The translations under genes were made by a program, and so were the position numbers. Below, in pieces: positions 9,923 to 22,910 of a stretch of DNA of 64,000 bases. The stretch comes from Camellia lanceoleosa (taxonomy: Eukaryota; Streptophyta; Magnoliopsida; Ericales; Theaceae): NCBI GenBank assembly GCA_025200525.1, contig CM045763.1, positions 154,448,246-154,512,245 on the forward strand, given 5' to 3'. The notes beneath the pieces are model-generated. The model saw nothing but the letters and a program-made list of their open reading frames with translations. It was not told where the DNA came from and did no database searches. The first letter of the stretch is position 1. Each line of letters starts with the position of its first letter.

Positions 9923-12900
9923 CTGTGGCACGACCAGACATCGAGCCTTTGATTGCCAACGCCCTAAGAAGGATTGTGGAAGTACTAGCAAGAAGACTAC
10001 CAATCAAGCCAATGTGACAGAACTTGATTACATCTCTGACGGGGTAAATGACATCAATCTCTCTATTGTAGTATCTGAGGCTAATTTGGTTGGAAATCCC
10101 AAGGAATAGTGGGTTGATACTGAGGCAACTCAACACATTTGCACGGACAAGAAGGTGTTTACTACTCATAATGAGGTTACAAATGGTGAACAATTATTCA
10201 TGAGAAATTCATTTACTTCTTTTGTGGCTGGATAAGGGAAAACAGTTTTGAAGATGACATCGGGGAAGAAACTGACTCTCAACAACGTGCTGCATGTACC
10301 AGACATCCAAAAAAATTTAGTTTCTAGTTATTTGTTAAGTAAAAATGGTTTTAGGCTTATATTTGAGTATGATAAATTTATATTAACAAAGAATGATATG
10401 TATGTGGGTAAGGGATACATGAGTGATGGTCTCTTCAAGTTAAATGTAATGACTGTTGTACCAAAACTTTTTATTAATAAGAATAACACATCTTTTACTT
10501 ATATTCTTAAATCAAATTTATGGCATGGTAGATTAGGACATGTAAATTTTGATGCTTTGCTTAGATTAATTAGTTTAGATTATATACCAAAGTTTGAAAT
10601 TGATCATAATCACAAATGTGAGATTTGTGTAGAAGCAAAACTAACTAAGGCTCCATTTAAAACGGTTGAAAGAAAAACTGAACTTCTAAAATTAATTCAT
10701 ATTGATGTATGTGATCTTAAATTTATTCAAACTAGAGAAGGCAAAAAGTATTTCTAACATTTATCGATGATTGTACAAGATATTGTTATCTATATTTACT
10801 TGGAAGTAAAGATGAAGCCTTGGAAATGTTTAAACTCTATAAAACTGAAGTTGAAAATCAACTTGGTAAAATCATTAAAATGGTTAGAAGTGATAGGGGT
10901 GGTGAATATGATGCACATTTAAATGAATTTTGTGCACAATATGACATTATTCACCAAACTACAACACCCTATTCTCTATAACAAAATGGAATTGCTAAAA
11001 GGAAGAATAGAACCCTTAAAGAAATGATGAATGTCATGTTACTAAGTTCAGACTTACCGCAGAACTTGTGGGGGAAATCAATATTGTCTACTAATTATGT
11101 TCTTAACATAATACCCCACAAGAAAACAAATAGCACTCCTTATGAATTGTGGAAATGTCGATCACCTTTCTACAAATACCTAAAAGTGTAAGGGTGTTTG
11201 GAAAAGGTAGAAGATTTTGTTATGAAAAAAACTACGATAGAACCAAAAATAATGGATTGTGTGTTTATTGGTTATACTCAGAATAGTAGTGCATATCGAT
11301 TTTTGACTTATAAATTAGAAATACCTTATATAAATGTGAACACTATTATAGAGTCAAGGAATGCTGTGTTTTTTAAACATGTTTTTCCTTACAAGAAATG
11401 ATAGAAATTAAGTTTACAAAAGAGAACTTATGATTATACACAAAGTCGAGAGACTAATGACAATCAAACACGAAAGACTAGTAATGGTTTTGACCAGCGA
11501 GTTTAGCGATGATGACCCAAGATAAAGAAAGAAGCGAGAATATTGAAATCCTTTGGTCCAGATTTTCTGAGATATCTGTTAGAAAATAAACCTCAAAGCT
11601 TTAAGGAAGCAATGACAGGTTCTGAAGCACCTTTGTGGAAAAAGACTGTTAATAATAAAATTGAATCTATTATGCAAAATTATACTTGGGAATTGGTGGA
11701 TCTTCCACCTGGTTTTAAACCTCTTGGATATAAATAGGTATTTAAGAGAAAAAATGAAAGCAAATGGTTCAATAGACAAGTATAAAGCAAGACTTGTAGT
11801 AAAAGGTTACAAACAAAATGAAGGTCTGTACTATTTTGACACATATTCTCCTATGACAAGAATAACATCCATCCTCATGCTTATTGCTGTAGCAGCGTTG
11901 TATAATTTAGAGATACATCAAATAGCTATTAATAAAGCTTTCTTAAACGGTGATCTAAATGAAGAGATCTATATGGAGCAACCCGAAGGGGTTATAGCGC
12001 CAGAAAGTTTGTCGGCTTGTAAAATCTCTTTATGGATTAAAACAAGCTCCTAAGCAATGGCATAAGAAATTTGATTATGCTATGCTTACTAATAGGCTTA
12101 AGATAAATGAATATGACAAGTGCGTCTATGTTAAAAATACCGACAAAGGTTATCTCATAGTTTGTCTTTATGTGGATAACATGTTTATTATTAGAAGCAG
12201 TTAAAACATGATCAAATCAACTAAGCAAATTCTAAACAAAAGATTTGATATGAAAGATATGAGAGTCGCAGATATTATATTAGGAATGAAAATTGCTAAA
12301 ACATCTGATGTATATGCATTATCTCAATCTCATTATATTGAGAAAATTCTTGGTAAATATATCAAGAATGATATGAATGTAGTAAGAACACCTGTAGACA
12401 TCAGTCTTTATTTATCAAAAAATAAAGGTGATGTGGTGTCTCAGCTAAAATACTCCCAAATTATTGAAAGCCTAATGTACTTAATAAATTGCACTCGTCC
12501 TGATATAGCTTATGTCGTTAGTAAATTGAGTAGGTATACTAGTAATCCCGGAGAAGACCATTGGAAAGCGATCATTCGAGTTTTTAGATATTTAAGATTT
12601 ACCCGTGATCATGGTTTGAACTTTACTCGATATCCTGCAGTCCTAGAAAGTTATTATGATGCCAATTGGATATCGGATACTAACGATTCAAAATCCACTA
12701 GTAGATATATCTTTACTCTAGGAGGTGCTGCTGTTTCTTAGAAATCCACGAAACAAACATGCATCGCACGATCTACAATGGAATTTGAGTTCATTGCTTT
12801 ACACAAAGCAGGAGAAGAAGCAGAATGCCTTCGCCACTTCTTAGAAGACATTCTAATGTGGCCAAAAACTGTACTGGCTATTTGCATTCATTGTGATAGT

Positions 12901-13119
12901 CAATCTGCAATAGGCAGGGTACAAAGTCATATGTACAATGGTAAGTTACGACATATTCATCGTCGACATAATACTGTAAGGCAATTGCTCTCAAATGAAA
13001 TAATCTCAATAGATTATATAAAATCTAAAGAGAATATTGTGAATCTGTTAACAAAAGGTTTGACTAAAGAGCAAGTATATAGTTCATCAAATGGGATGAG
13101 ATTAAAGTCTATTACATAA
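9923..13119 (+). pseudogene. pol: copia gag 3' end and pol (protease, integrase, RT, RNase H), broken
   Basis: The order is copia-type. The zinc-knuckle remainder lies at about 9928-9965. The protease is at 10110 (WVDTEATQHIC, with E at the third position of the usual DTG active site). A GAG-pre-integrase domain with LWHGRLGH follows at about 10520. Integrase spans 10690-11170 with the VRSDRGGEY and QNGIAKRKNR motifs, but a frameshift near 10757 and a stop before QNG break it. RT spans 11690-12660 with YVDN (12170-12181) where the family has YVDD. RNase H spans 12780-13119 ending LLTKGLTKEQV. There are additional stops near 11190, 11737, 12050, 12202 and 12741. No functional polyprotein is possible. 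Confidence 0.9.
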
Positions 13120-13736
13120 TAGTCATTATAATGGTAACCCTACTTGTATGACTGGAGATCCCAAGAACTAAGTTCAAAGGGACAACTAATTTATGTGTGG
13201 CTCGCCAGAAATCACCAACGGATTAAAATTCCCTATCCATTCCTATGGTGAGAGTGATATTTGCAACACGTGTTGTATCAGGGTTTAAGGATGAGCTTCT
13301 TTTAATGATTACTTATATCTTGATTTAGGCATAAAAATCAAGGCAGTATATGGGATACTCAATAAGAATCATCTATATGAGTGTCGAACTAGGGCCAGTT
13401 CTATGAGAATAAAGAGGCTAAATTCTCTAGAAACACTCATGAACAACAATGAGTGTTCAAGGCCAAAATGAACACAACCGTGACAACCATGATGTGTTAG
13501 AAGATATTTTGTGTGGAATCTATTGTCTTAACTTACACAAACAGCCGAACAATTCAAGGTATCGCGTCAATTAGTTAACAAGTAAGTCCGATAGGTTATC
13601 ATTAGGGAAGGTTCAAAATCGAAAGCTACCTATCTTGATGTAAGATATTTTCAATTTATACTTTTTTGACAAATTCTGCATATTGTTGCATTTCTGTTGT
13701 CATCAAATTCCATTCATCTAGGGGATTGTAAGAAAT
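13120..13736 (+). other. 3' untranslated region of the copia element
   Basis: About 600 bp between the last RNase H codon and the 3' LTR without a reading frame. The LTR is preceded by CATCTAGGGGAT, the only polypurine-like stretch at the boundary and thus a weak candidate polypurine tract. Confidence 0.6.
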
Positions 13737-14977
13737 GGTTTTGGAAAAATTAGATTTTTCCTCAACTTTGGTCTAATTTTTAGGTGGGACTTATATGCCA
13801 AAGTTGATGGGTTTAAGTGGTAATGCGTTCTATGCCGCATTGTGATTCACGTAGTACATTTGGTTGCTCAAAACCATTATCGAGTGAATGAGAAATTGAA
13901 GCCAAAGTGAGCACCATGAAAATGGTGTTTTTGGTGCAATTTCCATAAAAGTTTGAATTAAAACTTGTCCCGCATTAGCTTGGTAGGCAAACTTCGTATG
14001 GGTTTATAAGGCTTGGATTTGGAACTTGAGGTAGGCCCCAAGGGACACTCAAGTTTTGTAGATGGAGATGTTATGAACAAAGTGGACTAGACCCATTGGA
14101 CCAAAAAATAAACACACACGTGCGCGCCGCCGTTGCTGTCCGTCCGATCGAGTGGGCTGAGCTGGGCCTGGGCTTGGGCGCATGTGCGTTGTATGAGGTT
14201 GGGTTGGGCTTGTCCAGCATAATGCTTATCTTTTTGGGCTAAAAACATTTTGGATTTTTATTTTTCTAAAATTAAATTCTTACCTTTTTTGAGTTTAAAT
14301 TTTGAAAACAATTTCGAAATAGTGTCCAGATTATTTCTACACCCAAACAGGTCCATTTCTGTCTAATATAAACCGATCAGATTTAGTTATCTGTTCAAAA
14401 TTCAAACTAAACAGGTTTGTATCTGTTCAAATAGTGCCAAACAGGTATGGTACCTATTCAAACAGATCTGTTACCTGTTGAATTCAAACTGAACAGCTAC
14501 TATTTCATTTATAAATAGGCAGTCTCTCATTTGGATTTCTTACTTGAATTTTCATCCTAAATTCTTCTATTGTTCTCTCTGCATTTTGTTGTATTATTTT
14601 CCTATAAGAAAGAGTGTAAACTCAAAATGTGGTCGCTATCTGAATAGTTTGTAGTGCTGCTACTATTTATTGTTGATCATTTTATCCTGTGAGATAGACA
14701 TCCACAGTTTGAAAGTATCGTGGAGATGATGAATCTGTCTTAAGAATACAGTGTTAAACACTGGACTTGATCATCAAATTTGTTCGACAAATTAATCAGG
14801 TAAGTAATTAATTTACTTTCTGTTTTATTTATTTTTATCATATTCTAATTTTGTTTTTGTAACAAAATAAGAATATGTTGTTTTTATTTTATTTTATTTT
14901 ATACTATTTTGATTTTTCTAATCAAACAATTTCTCTCATTTCTTTAATTCTTTGAATACAGTAAAGATTGTTTAACA
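13737..14977 (+). repeat. 3' LTR of the copia element
   Basis: Starts TGTAAGAAATGG and ends TTTAACA. It matches the 5' LTR throughout, including the CpG-rich patch (about 14112-14190), the AACAG repeats and the TATAAATAGG box. Small indels make it 1241 bp against 1212 bp. Confidence 0.9.
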
Positions 14978-15799
14978 ATAATGCAAACTAGTGGATTTAG
15001 GCGGAAATGATATAAACTAGTGCGAGTGGAGGAAGAGATCAAGGGTAAGGAGAGAGGTCAACAAGGGACATAAGTGGTGGAAGATGAAATGAAGGATGGT
15101 GGGATTATGGGTGGGAATTGTGTCATGTCGTGTCATTGTTGGTTTGTATCTAAAACACTCAATATTAACACAACTTATTTAATTAAATGTATCTATTATC
15201 TTGACACTAAGTTAACCTACTTATAATAGTATTAACCTCAGTACGACAAGTCTAATACGAATAACATAAGAATTTATTTTAGATTATAAGTAGATTGTAC
15301 AAAGCAAACCAAAAAAATCCAATGAAAACCAAGTAATGTACTTATTAAACACATTTTGAGTTTTAGTTACTTTCCTTGAATTAAAAAAACAAAAAACTCA
15401 AGTAAACCCATCACTTGTAAAAATGGTAGCATGTTTACCAACAAAAGCTACATATAGGGAAAATTACATTAAGTAATTACGATTCAAAGTATAATTGTAC
15501 ACTTCATAAAAGTATAATAAATGCTTATTTATTTATAGGTTATTTCTATCACATCACATCTCTATTTTACTATACATTTTTTCGTAATAAGTAAAAAATA
15601 TCAAAATAAGTCACATTTAAAATAATTCCAAGTGAGAACTGTGCTCTTTGCACCATATATAAACTCCACTTTCACCTTCATGAAACTTGTAAGTCAATTT
15701 ATATTTAAATAGAACATAGTGTAATTGTGTCAAATTAATGAGATTTTTTGATTTTTTCTCATAAATTAAGGGAGGTTAGCATAATTTCTCCAAAATATT
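14978..15799. other. Intergenic stretch upstream of the MKK gene
   Basis: AT-rich sequence after the copia target duplication. I recognise no gene, repeat boundary or RNA element here. Confidence 0.6.
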
Positions 15800-15808
15800 A
15801 ATAATTAA

Positions 15809-16225
15809 GGGTAAAATACACATTACCCCTTTATGTTTGGTCACTTTCCTATTTTGACTCTTAAAGTTCATTTTGTCCTACTTGGACCTTTCATGTTTCA
15901 AATTTTTTCAGTTTATTTCTAAAGTTAATTTTTGTTAAAAATTAGACAGAAAATGACACATTAACAATTACGTAGTATAAAAATATTTTATTATACATAA
16001 TTCACATCTTCAACATAAATTTAAACTTTAACATAATAATATATATATTTTTATATTATGTGACAATTATTATGATATTTTTTATATCTAATTTTGAATA
16101 AAAATTAACTTTAGAAATAAATCAGAAAAAACTTAAAATATAAAATATCAAAGTGAAAAGAAATAAATTTAAAGGGCCAAAATAAAAAATTGATCAAACA
16201 TAGAGGGGCAAATTGTAATTTAACC
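15809..16225. mobile_element. Mutator-like MITE in the MKK promoter region
   Basis: The inverted ends match over about 60 bp (left GGGTAAAATACACATTACCC..TTTATGTTTGGTCA, right reverse complement GGTTAAATTACAATTTGCCC..CTATGTTTGATCA). An exact 9-bp duplication AATAATTAA flanks it (15800-15808 and 16226-16234). Nine bases and long inverted repeats fit Mutator-like MITEs. It ends about 370 bp before the MKK start codon. Confidence 0.88.
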
Positions 16226-16234
16226 AATAATTAA

Positions 16235-16558
16235 CCGTTGAAGAAAAGTCGACGCGGGGCGGGTAAAAGAAGGAAAAGTAAAGGGGGGACCATCTGTCAC
16301 ACCACCAGTCACCACCTTCGTCCTCGTTTCGGTTCTTATTATACGCCGATCGTTGACTGTTCTCTCTGTTTCTATCACCTACCCAATTCATACATATAGA
16401 CACATACACTTCATCATTTTAAAATAATACATAAATATATACTGTAATACATATACTGATAATACTTTGAATAAATAAATAAGTACAAAACCTAGAAATT
16501 TTCATTTTGAAAGACCTCACTCACGAGTCACAACACAACCACTCTGCACCACACAGAC

Positions 16559-16590
<32 letters not shown>

Positions 16591-16597
16591 GAGCAGC
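16235..16597 (+). promoter_or_regulatory. Proximal promoter and GA-rich 5' leader of the MKK gene
   Basis: Between the MITE and the ATG at 16598 are AT-rich DNA with TATA-like stretches (TAAATATATA about 16431), a CACACAAC-type region, and an (AG)n tract at 16558-16582 directly before the start. GA-rich 5' leaders are common in plants. The transcription start cannot be placed by eye. Confidence 0.5.
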
Positions 16598-16675
16598 ATG
16601 AAGAAGGGAACTTTACGCCCCAGCCTCAAGCTCTCTCTCCCTCCCTCCGATGAAGTTGCTTTCTCCAAATTTCTG

Positions 16676-16714
<39 letters not shown>

Positions 16715-19700
16715 TTATGTACATATATGTAGATATAGATACGCGTGAGCCATGTATATGCAGAGGAGAATATATATAATCTTTGTCTAACATTCATTTC
16801 TTGAACTCTTTGTAGAACTGAATCCGGAACGTTTATGGATGGTGATCTACTTGTGAATAGGGACGGAGTTCGAATTGTCTCGCAGAGCCAAGTCGAAACT
16901 GTAAGATTAGATAGTTTCAAAATTCCATTTCACGATTTTTGGTTTTCATTCGATCAAATTTCATCGGTGTACGTTTTGCATTAGATCTGTAGAGTACTAT
17001 TTAATGTCATTGTCAACAAAGTCACTCTTGTAATTTTGTTGTCATTTTTTTTTTTAAAAATTTTTTTTGCCTTTTAATGGTCGAATCGATCCTATGGTTG
17101 ATTATTTACTCACTGTTTAAGCCAAAGTTTGTTATTTTATTAAACTAATTTAGCTGCAAATTGATGTTTCCCAGTGAAATTTCTGTTGATTGCTCTGATA
17201 ACCTGTTGTGCTATGTTTGCTTTTTTTTTTTTTTTGTTGAGTCTTTCCACTCTTAATTAGGGTTTAAGAATCCAGCATACTTGTCTGACTTGTAGGTCTT
17301 AGATCTATAGCTTAATATGTGGTTGCAAACATGCAAGTTCTGAAATAAGCTTTGCGTAATCCATTCATTCCCAAATGTAACTTTTCTTGTCATTTTCATT
17401 TTTGTTTCAAATTTGGTGATATTTACATGTGTATCAATAATTCCCTTTATAAATATTTTTGGGGAAATTGCGATTGTTGAAAGGATCAAAAACAAATTGC
17501 AAATGAATGGTAAACTTGTCAACTTTAATAATTGAAGCGATAAACTTTTCCATGATTTTGCAATTTTTTTTTTGGGTCTTTCCACTGATTTGCAATTTCC
17601 CCAATATTTTTCTGTAGAAAATTGGCTGTTTATTTCTCCCTCTGAAGTAAATTGTCCCAGAAAGTGATTTCTTTGGTAGGCATTTTCTGATTTGGAACTT
17701 GGCTAAATTATCTGGTAGATGTTTTAAATAGTGTGATTTTGCAAATAGGGATGTAATTGCATATCTATGAGCACATTCCAGCTTTGGAAATTTTCTAATT
17801 GTTTTATTTGTATGTGAATGTCTGTTCAGCCACCGCTTATACAGCCATCAGATAACCAGATAAGCTTGGCTGACTTTGATGCAATTAAAGTCATCGGAAA
17901 GGGAAATGGTGGAATTGTGCGATTAGTGCAACACAAATGGACTGGTCAATTTTTTGCTTTAAAGGTACTTTACAACTTCCATACTAAACCTGCACTCCTA
18001 GTCGTTAGAACCTTACAATTCATGATATGTATCTTTTGATTCAGTTGGTTTGAATCTTTTGGCTGAATTTTATATTTGTAACGAATCTTAATGAATCTTT
18101 CAGAATTGTGTGTGAATCTTACGACTAACAATTTGGGTATAATTCATGTGATTTGGTAGTCTTTCATATTCAAGAATTGAATCTATCCAAATGTTGCATG
18201 AATATTATGAGTCATGATTCAGTGATCTTTCAATTTCAACAACCACAAAAAATTCCTTTATTTTATTTTTTATTTTTTTTCTCCTTCTAAATAAATCTCC
18301 CGAAGTCTGAGGTCATTAGTTCTAATACAATCTAGTACTACTACTTGCCTCTTCCCCTTTTCTATACTATGAGAGATCTATAATACTCTCATTTTTAAGA
18401 GACTGAAACTCCTTTGGTGTTTGCCTTTAATTCCAAATAAAAATAATGTTTTTCACATGTTCCAACATGTAAAGAGAATTTTTTTTTTTTTTAATGTCAA
18501 TATAAGAAACTAAAAAAAGGATTCTTGCTATGAGCTAGTTACTAGCATGATGCAAGTATACAATACAATGCTACAATACTTTTTTTATTTTTATTTTTAT
18601 TTTTAAGATGGAACAATACATTTCAAGTAGGGTAAATTATACTATTCTCTCTTGAGAGTTAGAGAAAATACAAGAAGTCCCATAGTTTTACGATAATTAT
18701 ACTTACCTCTCTTTTAGTAAGGCTAAATGGATTTGAACTAAAGCTGATGGTATGAAGACACAAGGATAAATAAGAAAAAATATACATTTAAGTATTAAAC
18801 AAATGACCACATCATTTTTCTATTCATTTGACTAACAAATTATTGATGAAAAGGGGATTCAGTGCTATATAAATTAAAAGCCTATGTTACATGGATGTGG
18901 GTAAGGGTGTCAGATGCAAATGCGGGTGCGGGTGCGGGTGCGACTCATCAAATATCAAATTTAAGGGTACACGGGCTTGGTAAAAAAAAAGTCATTTTTA
19001 TAATTTTTTTTTTTTGGACTCGGCGAAAAAAAGTCATTTTTATGTGTGATAAAATGGTATTATATGTAACATATAATGTCAAAAATGTATTTTATACCAA
19101 TTATAAAACAAATGGTACATGTAAGATGGTGTTAAATACAAATATATGAGAAGTGTCGACCGTTTTCCGAGTGTCGGGTGTCCGACACGGGTATTTGATT
19201 TATTTTGAAGATTTCATGTAACATAAAGGAGCTCAATGTAATTATGTCAAAATTGTAAGACTCGTATTTTCTCAAAATCTCAGGGTCAGTGTAAACCCTT
19301 TCAACTTTTCAGTTATGATAATTGTGACCATAAAGATTTGGGTAGTGTGACTCAAATGAAACTAATTAACTGAACTCTTAGACTCAAATTGATTGAGTTT
19401 TCAAAGTTTGTTTTTTAATTTTGTATTTTCCTTAAAAAAAAATTAGAAACCATTTTGATAAAAATAATCAGCAAAAAAGATATTTTTAACTTTTTAAAAA
19501 TTATTTCCACCCCAAAACAGAGAAAACCATATGAAAATAATGAGTGTTTTTTTGTACTTTTCATTTTTCTTTTTCTTTTTTTACCAAACTAGTTTTGAAG
19601 TTTTTCAAAAAACAGATTTTGAAAAATCAAAACAAATAGAGCTTAAATGTCTTAAAGTTTTTAGTTAGTTCATAAAGTTGTATTGTTCATGTGAAGGAAA

Positions 19701-22700
19701 AACTAATTATATTGCACAAATATAGAAGAGCAACATCGTCCATATTGACAGGAAAATCAAACTTAATATGGGTTAGGAAATTAGAAGACATGGTCCTTTA
19801 GGGTTTAATTATTGCTCTAATCCTTTGATAGAGTGGAATGGGGAAATGGGATTCATATGGAGGGACCATGGTTGAAGATTAATTACTTGACTTCATTTTG
19901 GGTTTTGTTATTTCCTTTCTTTAGGGGGATTTTTTTTTTTTGGATCTCTATATTCCACTTTTATTTATTTATTTATATTATCTTTTTAATCTTCACATGC
20001 CACACATGTGTTTTTATTTGTTTTTTAACTTGTCACTAAATCTTAAGAGTTCACTATTTAGTTCAATTCATAATTCATAGAAGAGGATTTTGATTCACGA
20101 TTTAACAACTATGCGTGCACTCCAAAAAAAATCTACTGTTAAAGAGAGAATAAAAAGTCTACTGTTCTATCTTGGTTTCCTGGTCCAGTGATCTACTCAA
20201 CATTCAGATTTCAGTCATATCACATTGCTTTCATTATCAAGCATTTTACAGCAGGTAAGAGACAGAATAGTAAACAAGAAAGCGGTACATAAAAAGGAAA
20301 GGACACAAAGCGTTGCTTCCAAACTCAGGCCTAGTGGAAGCTTGTATTCGCTTATTACTTGGCTACTCCGATAAGATGCTAATATTTGCGGTTAAAGTAA
20401 ACCTACGTGGGTTGATTTGGTAACTGGTGTTGGTTTGTGCAGGCAGCTATGATGTTCTACTGAGGGCTGAACATGGTTCCAACTCTTTTAATCCATTTTT
20501 GGAAACTGGACGTAAAACTGATGATTGAAAATTTGTTGCGTACATAATTGTACTTTGTATTCCTTGCAATTTATCTTCTAAGTTGATTATGTAATAGTTT
20601 TTCCCCCCTCTATAGTTGCATCAATCACTACTTAGGCTGAGCAACCTCTGTCATACTTACTCCATGTCTTGATTGCCTCAAATGATAAAGGAACCTAAAA
20701 TGTACATATGATTATGCATTGATAGAGAATACTCTGGCGCTCATGTTTTTTCATTTAGCTGGCAAGATGGCATTAATTGCAACACTTTCTCAATCAATTT
20801 ATTGATGCACAATGGTGACATTGTTTGGTTAACTTAGTGACTTATTTTTCCTAGGTATGATCACTCCTTTGCTGCAAGCACTTCTTATTTAGAAAATTAT
20901 GATGGTCTACCTGCATTGTAAATGTAGATATCTTATTTCTTCGTGTTATCATGTTGCCTGCCTTACTTTCTTTTGGTCTGGCTTGAAAGTCTGATGCTCT
21001 ATGGGTGTATCTTCATCTGTATTCCCTTCACCATGTGCTATGATGTTTTCCACTCTTTGGGAAGGTCACTTCTGATCAATTCTCTTAACATTCAGGTTAT
21101 TCAAATGAATATTGAAGAGTCTGCTCGAAAGCAGATTGCCCAGGAACTGAAAATTAATCAGTCATCACAATGTCCATATGTTGTTGTCTGTTACCAGTCT
21201 TTCTATGATAATGGTGCAATTTCTATAATCTTGGAATACATGGATGGTGGATCACTGGCAGATTTTTTAAAAAAGGTCAAAAATATTCCAGAGTCATATC
21301 TTTCTGCCATCTGTTATCAGGTGCGGCGTTTTGTATTGATATTTTCATTAAAGAATGACTAATTACATACATGTTAAAAGACTCTTGGCATGATTCTTTT
21401 CTTGTTTTTGAATTCAGGTGCTCAAGGGTTTGTCTTATCTTCATCATGAAAGGCACATTATTCACAGGGACTTAAAACCCTCTAATTTATTAGTAAACCA
21501 TAGAGGGGAAGTCAAGATTACAGACTTTGGTGTGAGTGCAATATTGCAAGGCACTGCTGGACAGGCCAATACTTTTGTTGGCACATACAACTATATGTCT
21601 GTGAGTACTTGTGGATAAGTATACTTCCTTTTCATTTCTTGATTGAGAGTTAACAACACATTTTATTGAATTTATTATGCTTGTATTGTACTTAAACAGC
21701 TGTTCATGTTCAATTCTGTATTGTAGCCAGAAAGAATCTGTGGAAGCAAATATGGCTCTAGAAGCGACATTTGGAGCTTGGGGTTAGTTTTGCTCGAGTG
21801 TGCCACAGGTCATTTTCCATATTCTCCACCACAGCAAGGTGAAGGATGGACCAACGTTTATGAGCTTATGGAAACCATTGTTGACCAACCTCCGCCTTGT
21901 GCACCTAATAATCAATTTTCACCAGAGTTCTGCTCCTTCATTTCTGCATGGTAAATATTATACATCACTAGTTTTAGTAATTTATGTTGGTAATGAGCAG
22001 CAATACATCCAACTGACCTTTTGGATCTTACTTACCTCATAAGATCATCCTACCACTAATTTGACTCCAATTTTGATAGCATTAATGGCATATTTTTATT
22101 CTAGTTTGACATTGTGAGCTAGAGTCTTGGGAAAGTTCATACTACCATGCTCATTTTGATTTCTTTTCTCTTCTTTGGAGGATCGTGTGGTTGCATTTAA
22201 ATTATTCAGGGTGTTGTTTTTACTCTTGTCCTTGGTCCATCATCTGTCTTATGAGGGGCTGTGTTTGGTGCAGTTTGTGAAGCTGCTTATAGCTTTTTTC
22301 ATTCAGAAATCTGGTGCCAGTGTTTGGTGTAGTTTGTGCTTACAGCTTGTGAGGCATAAACAGCTTAAATAGGCTGAAAAAAACTGATTATTCAGAAGCA
22401 GAGGGAGAGGTGCTTTCAACTTCTTTTTTAGCTTTCAGCTTGGTACAAGCTGAACCAAACTGGCCCTAATGTAGAAATGACTTGCATATTGATCAACTTC
22501 CTTCAATCTTACATGTGAATCGTGATTGACTTAGCCATTGTAGTGTATTGTGATCCATTTGGTTAGATTTTTATTTACTCATCAATAATCCATTACACGT
22601 AGCAGTGACTATTCTATCACTGTTTTCCTTTTGACCTTTATGTTTGGTTCATGTCTATTTCAGTCTAAAGAAAGAGCCAAAAGACAGACAGACAGCAAAT

Positions 22701-22910
22701 GACCTCATGGTGCGAATACAATATAAGCTCTGTTTTTTTTTAAAATCTTTTCCTAATACCTTTCATGAACTGTTGGTACCTTCCAGAACAACTAATTTTT
22801 GTGTTTCTTGTGAGATGCAGATGCATCCTTTTATCAACATGTCTAAAGGCGTGGATATTGATCTTGCATCTTACTTCACCAATGCAGGATCTCCACTTGC
22901 AACATTTTAG
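16598..22910 (+). CDS. MKK2: Group-A MAP kinase kinase (MKK1/MKK2-like)
   Basis: Dual-specificity kinase that phosphorylates MAP kinases on the TEY loop. Eight exons: 16598-16674, 16816-16900, 17830-17964, 21096-21320, 21418-21600, 21727-21950, 22664-22709 and 22821-22910. They join in frame to 354 codons plus stop; all introns are GT-AG. Visible in order: an N-terminal MAPK docking site ([15 protein letters not shown]), a glycine loop GKGNGG, the ATP-binding lysine in FFALK ending exon 3, [10 protein letters not shown] catalytic loop, DFG, an activation segment with the plant T-x5-T phosphosites (TAGQANT), [12 protein letters not shown], and the C-terminal [13 protein letters not shown] typical of MKK1/MKK2. 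No kinase subdomain is missing. Length is close to Arabidopsis MKK2. In that plant this group acts in cold, salt and immune signalling; the role here is inferred from family. The exact paralogue name is less certain than the subgroup. Confidence 0.93.
16678..16712 (+). repeat. (CT)n microsatellite at the start of MKK intron 1
   Basis: A run of about 17 CT units begins three bases after the intron 1 donor (CT|GTATCT). Intron 1 is only 141 bp, so the tract is a quarter of it. Its length is likely variable between individuals. Confidence 0.85.
17965..21095 (+). other. Large intron 3 of the MKK gene (3.1 kb)
   Basis: It separates the exon ending with the catalytic lysine (FFALK) from the exon starting VIQMNIEE, and has donor AAG|GTACTT and acceptor TTCAG|GTT. 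It is AT-rich, with several poly-T runs. A GCGGGTGCGGGTGCGGGTGCG repeat occurs at about 18922 and GTGTCCGACACGGG at about 19170; this piece (18896-19190) may be a degraded transposon. No second gene is visible inside it. Confidence 0.7.
22254..22467. mobile_element. MITE in MKK intron 6
   Basis: The left end AGGGGCTGTGTTTGGTGCAG and the reverse complement of the right end AGGGCCAGTTTGGTTCAGCT form an imperfect inverted repeat. A diverged internal copy of the terminal motif lies at about 22318. Such GGGCCnGTTTGGT ends are typical of small plant MITEs. The target duplication is not resolved. Confidence 0.6.

Larger units (their letters stand above)
5059..14977 (+). mobile_element. Complete but inactive Ty1/copia LTR retrotransposon, interrupted by a solo gypsy LTR
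   Basis: Two related LTRs (5059-6270 and 13737-14977) both begin TGTAAGAAATGG and end AACA. They enclose gag, protease, integrase, reverse transcriptase and RNase H in the order that defines Ty1/copia. The flanks ATAGT (5054-5058) and ATAAT (14978-14982) match at 4 of 5 positions and probably are the target duplication. Multiple in-frame stops, frameshifts and active-site changes, plus a 2.5-kb insertion in gag, show that it cannot make its proteins. By eye the LTRs differ at roughly one position in ten over the first 120 bp, so it is not recent. I found no obvious tRNA-Met primer site after the 5' LTR. Confidence 0.9.

Noticed and set aside
18896..19190. Transposon in MKK intron 3
   Set aside because: GCGGGTGCGGG repeats and GTGTCCGACAC suggest one, but no convincing inverted ends or target duplication were found.
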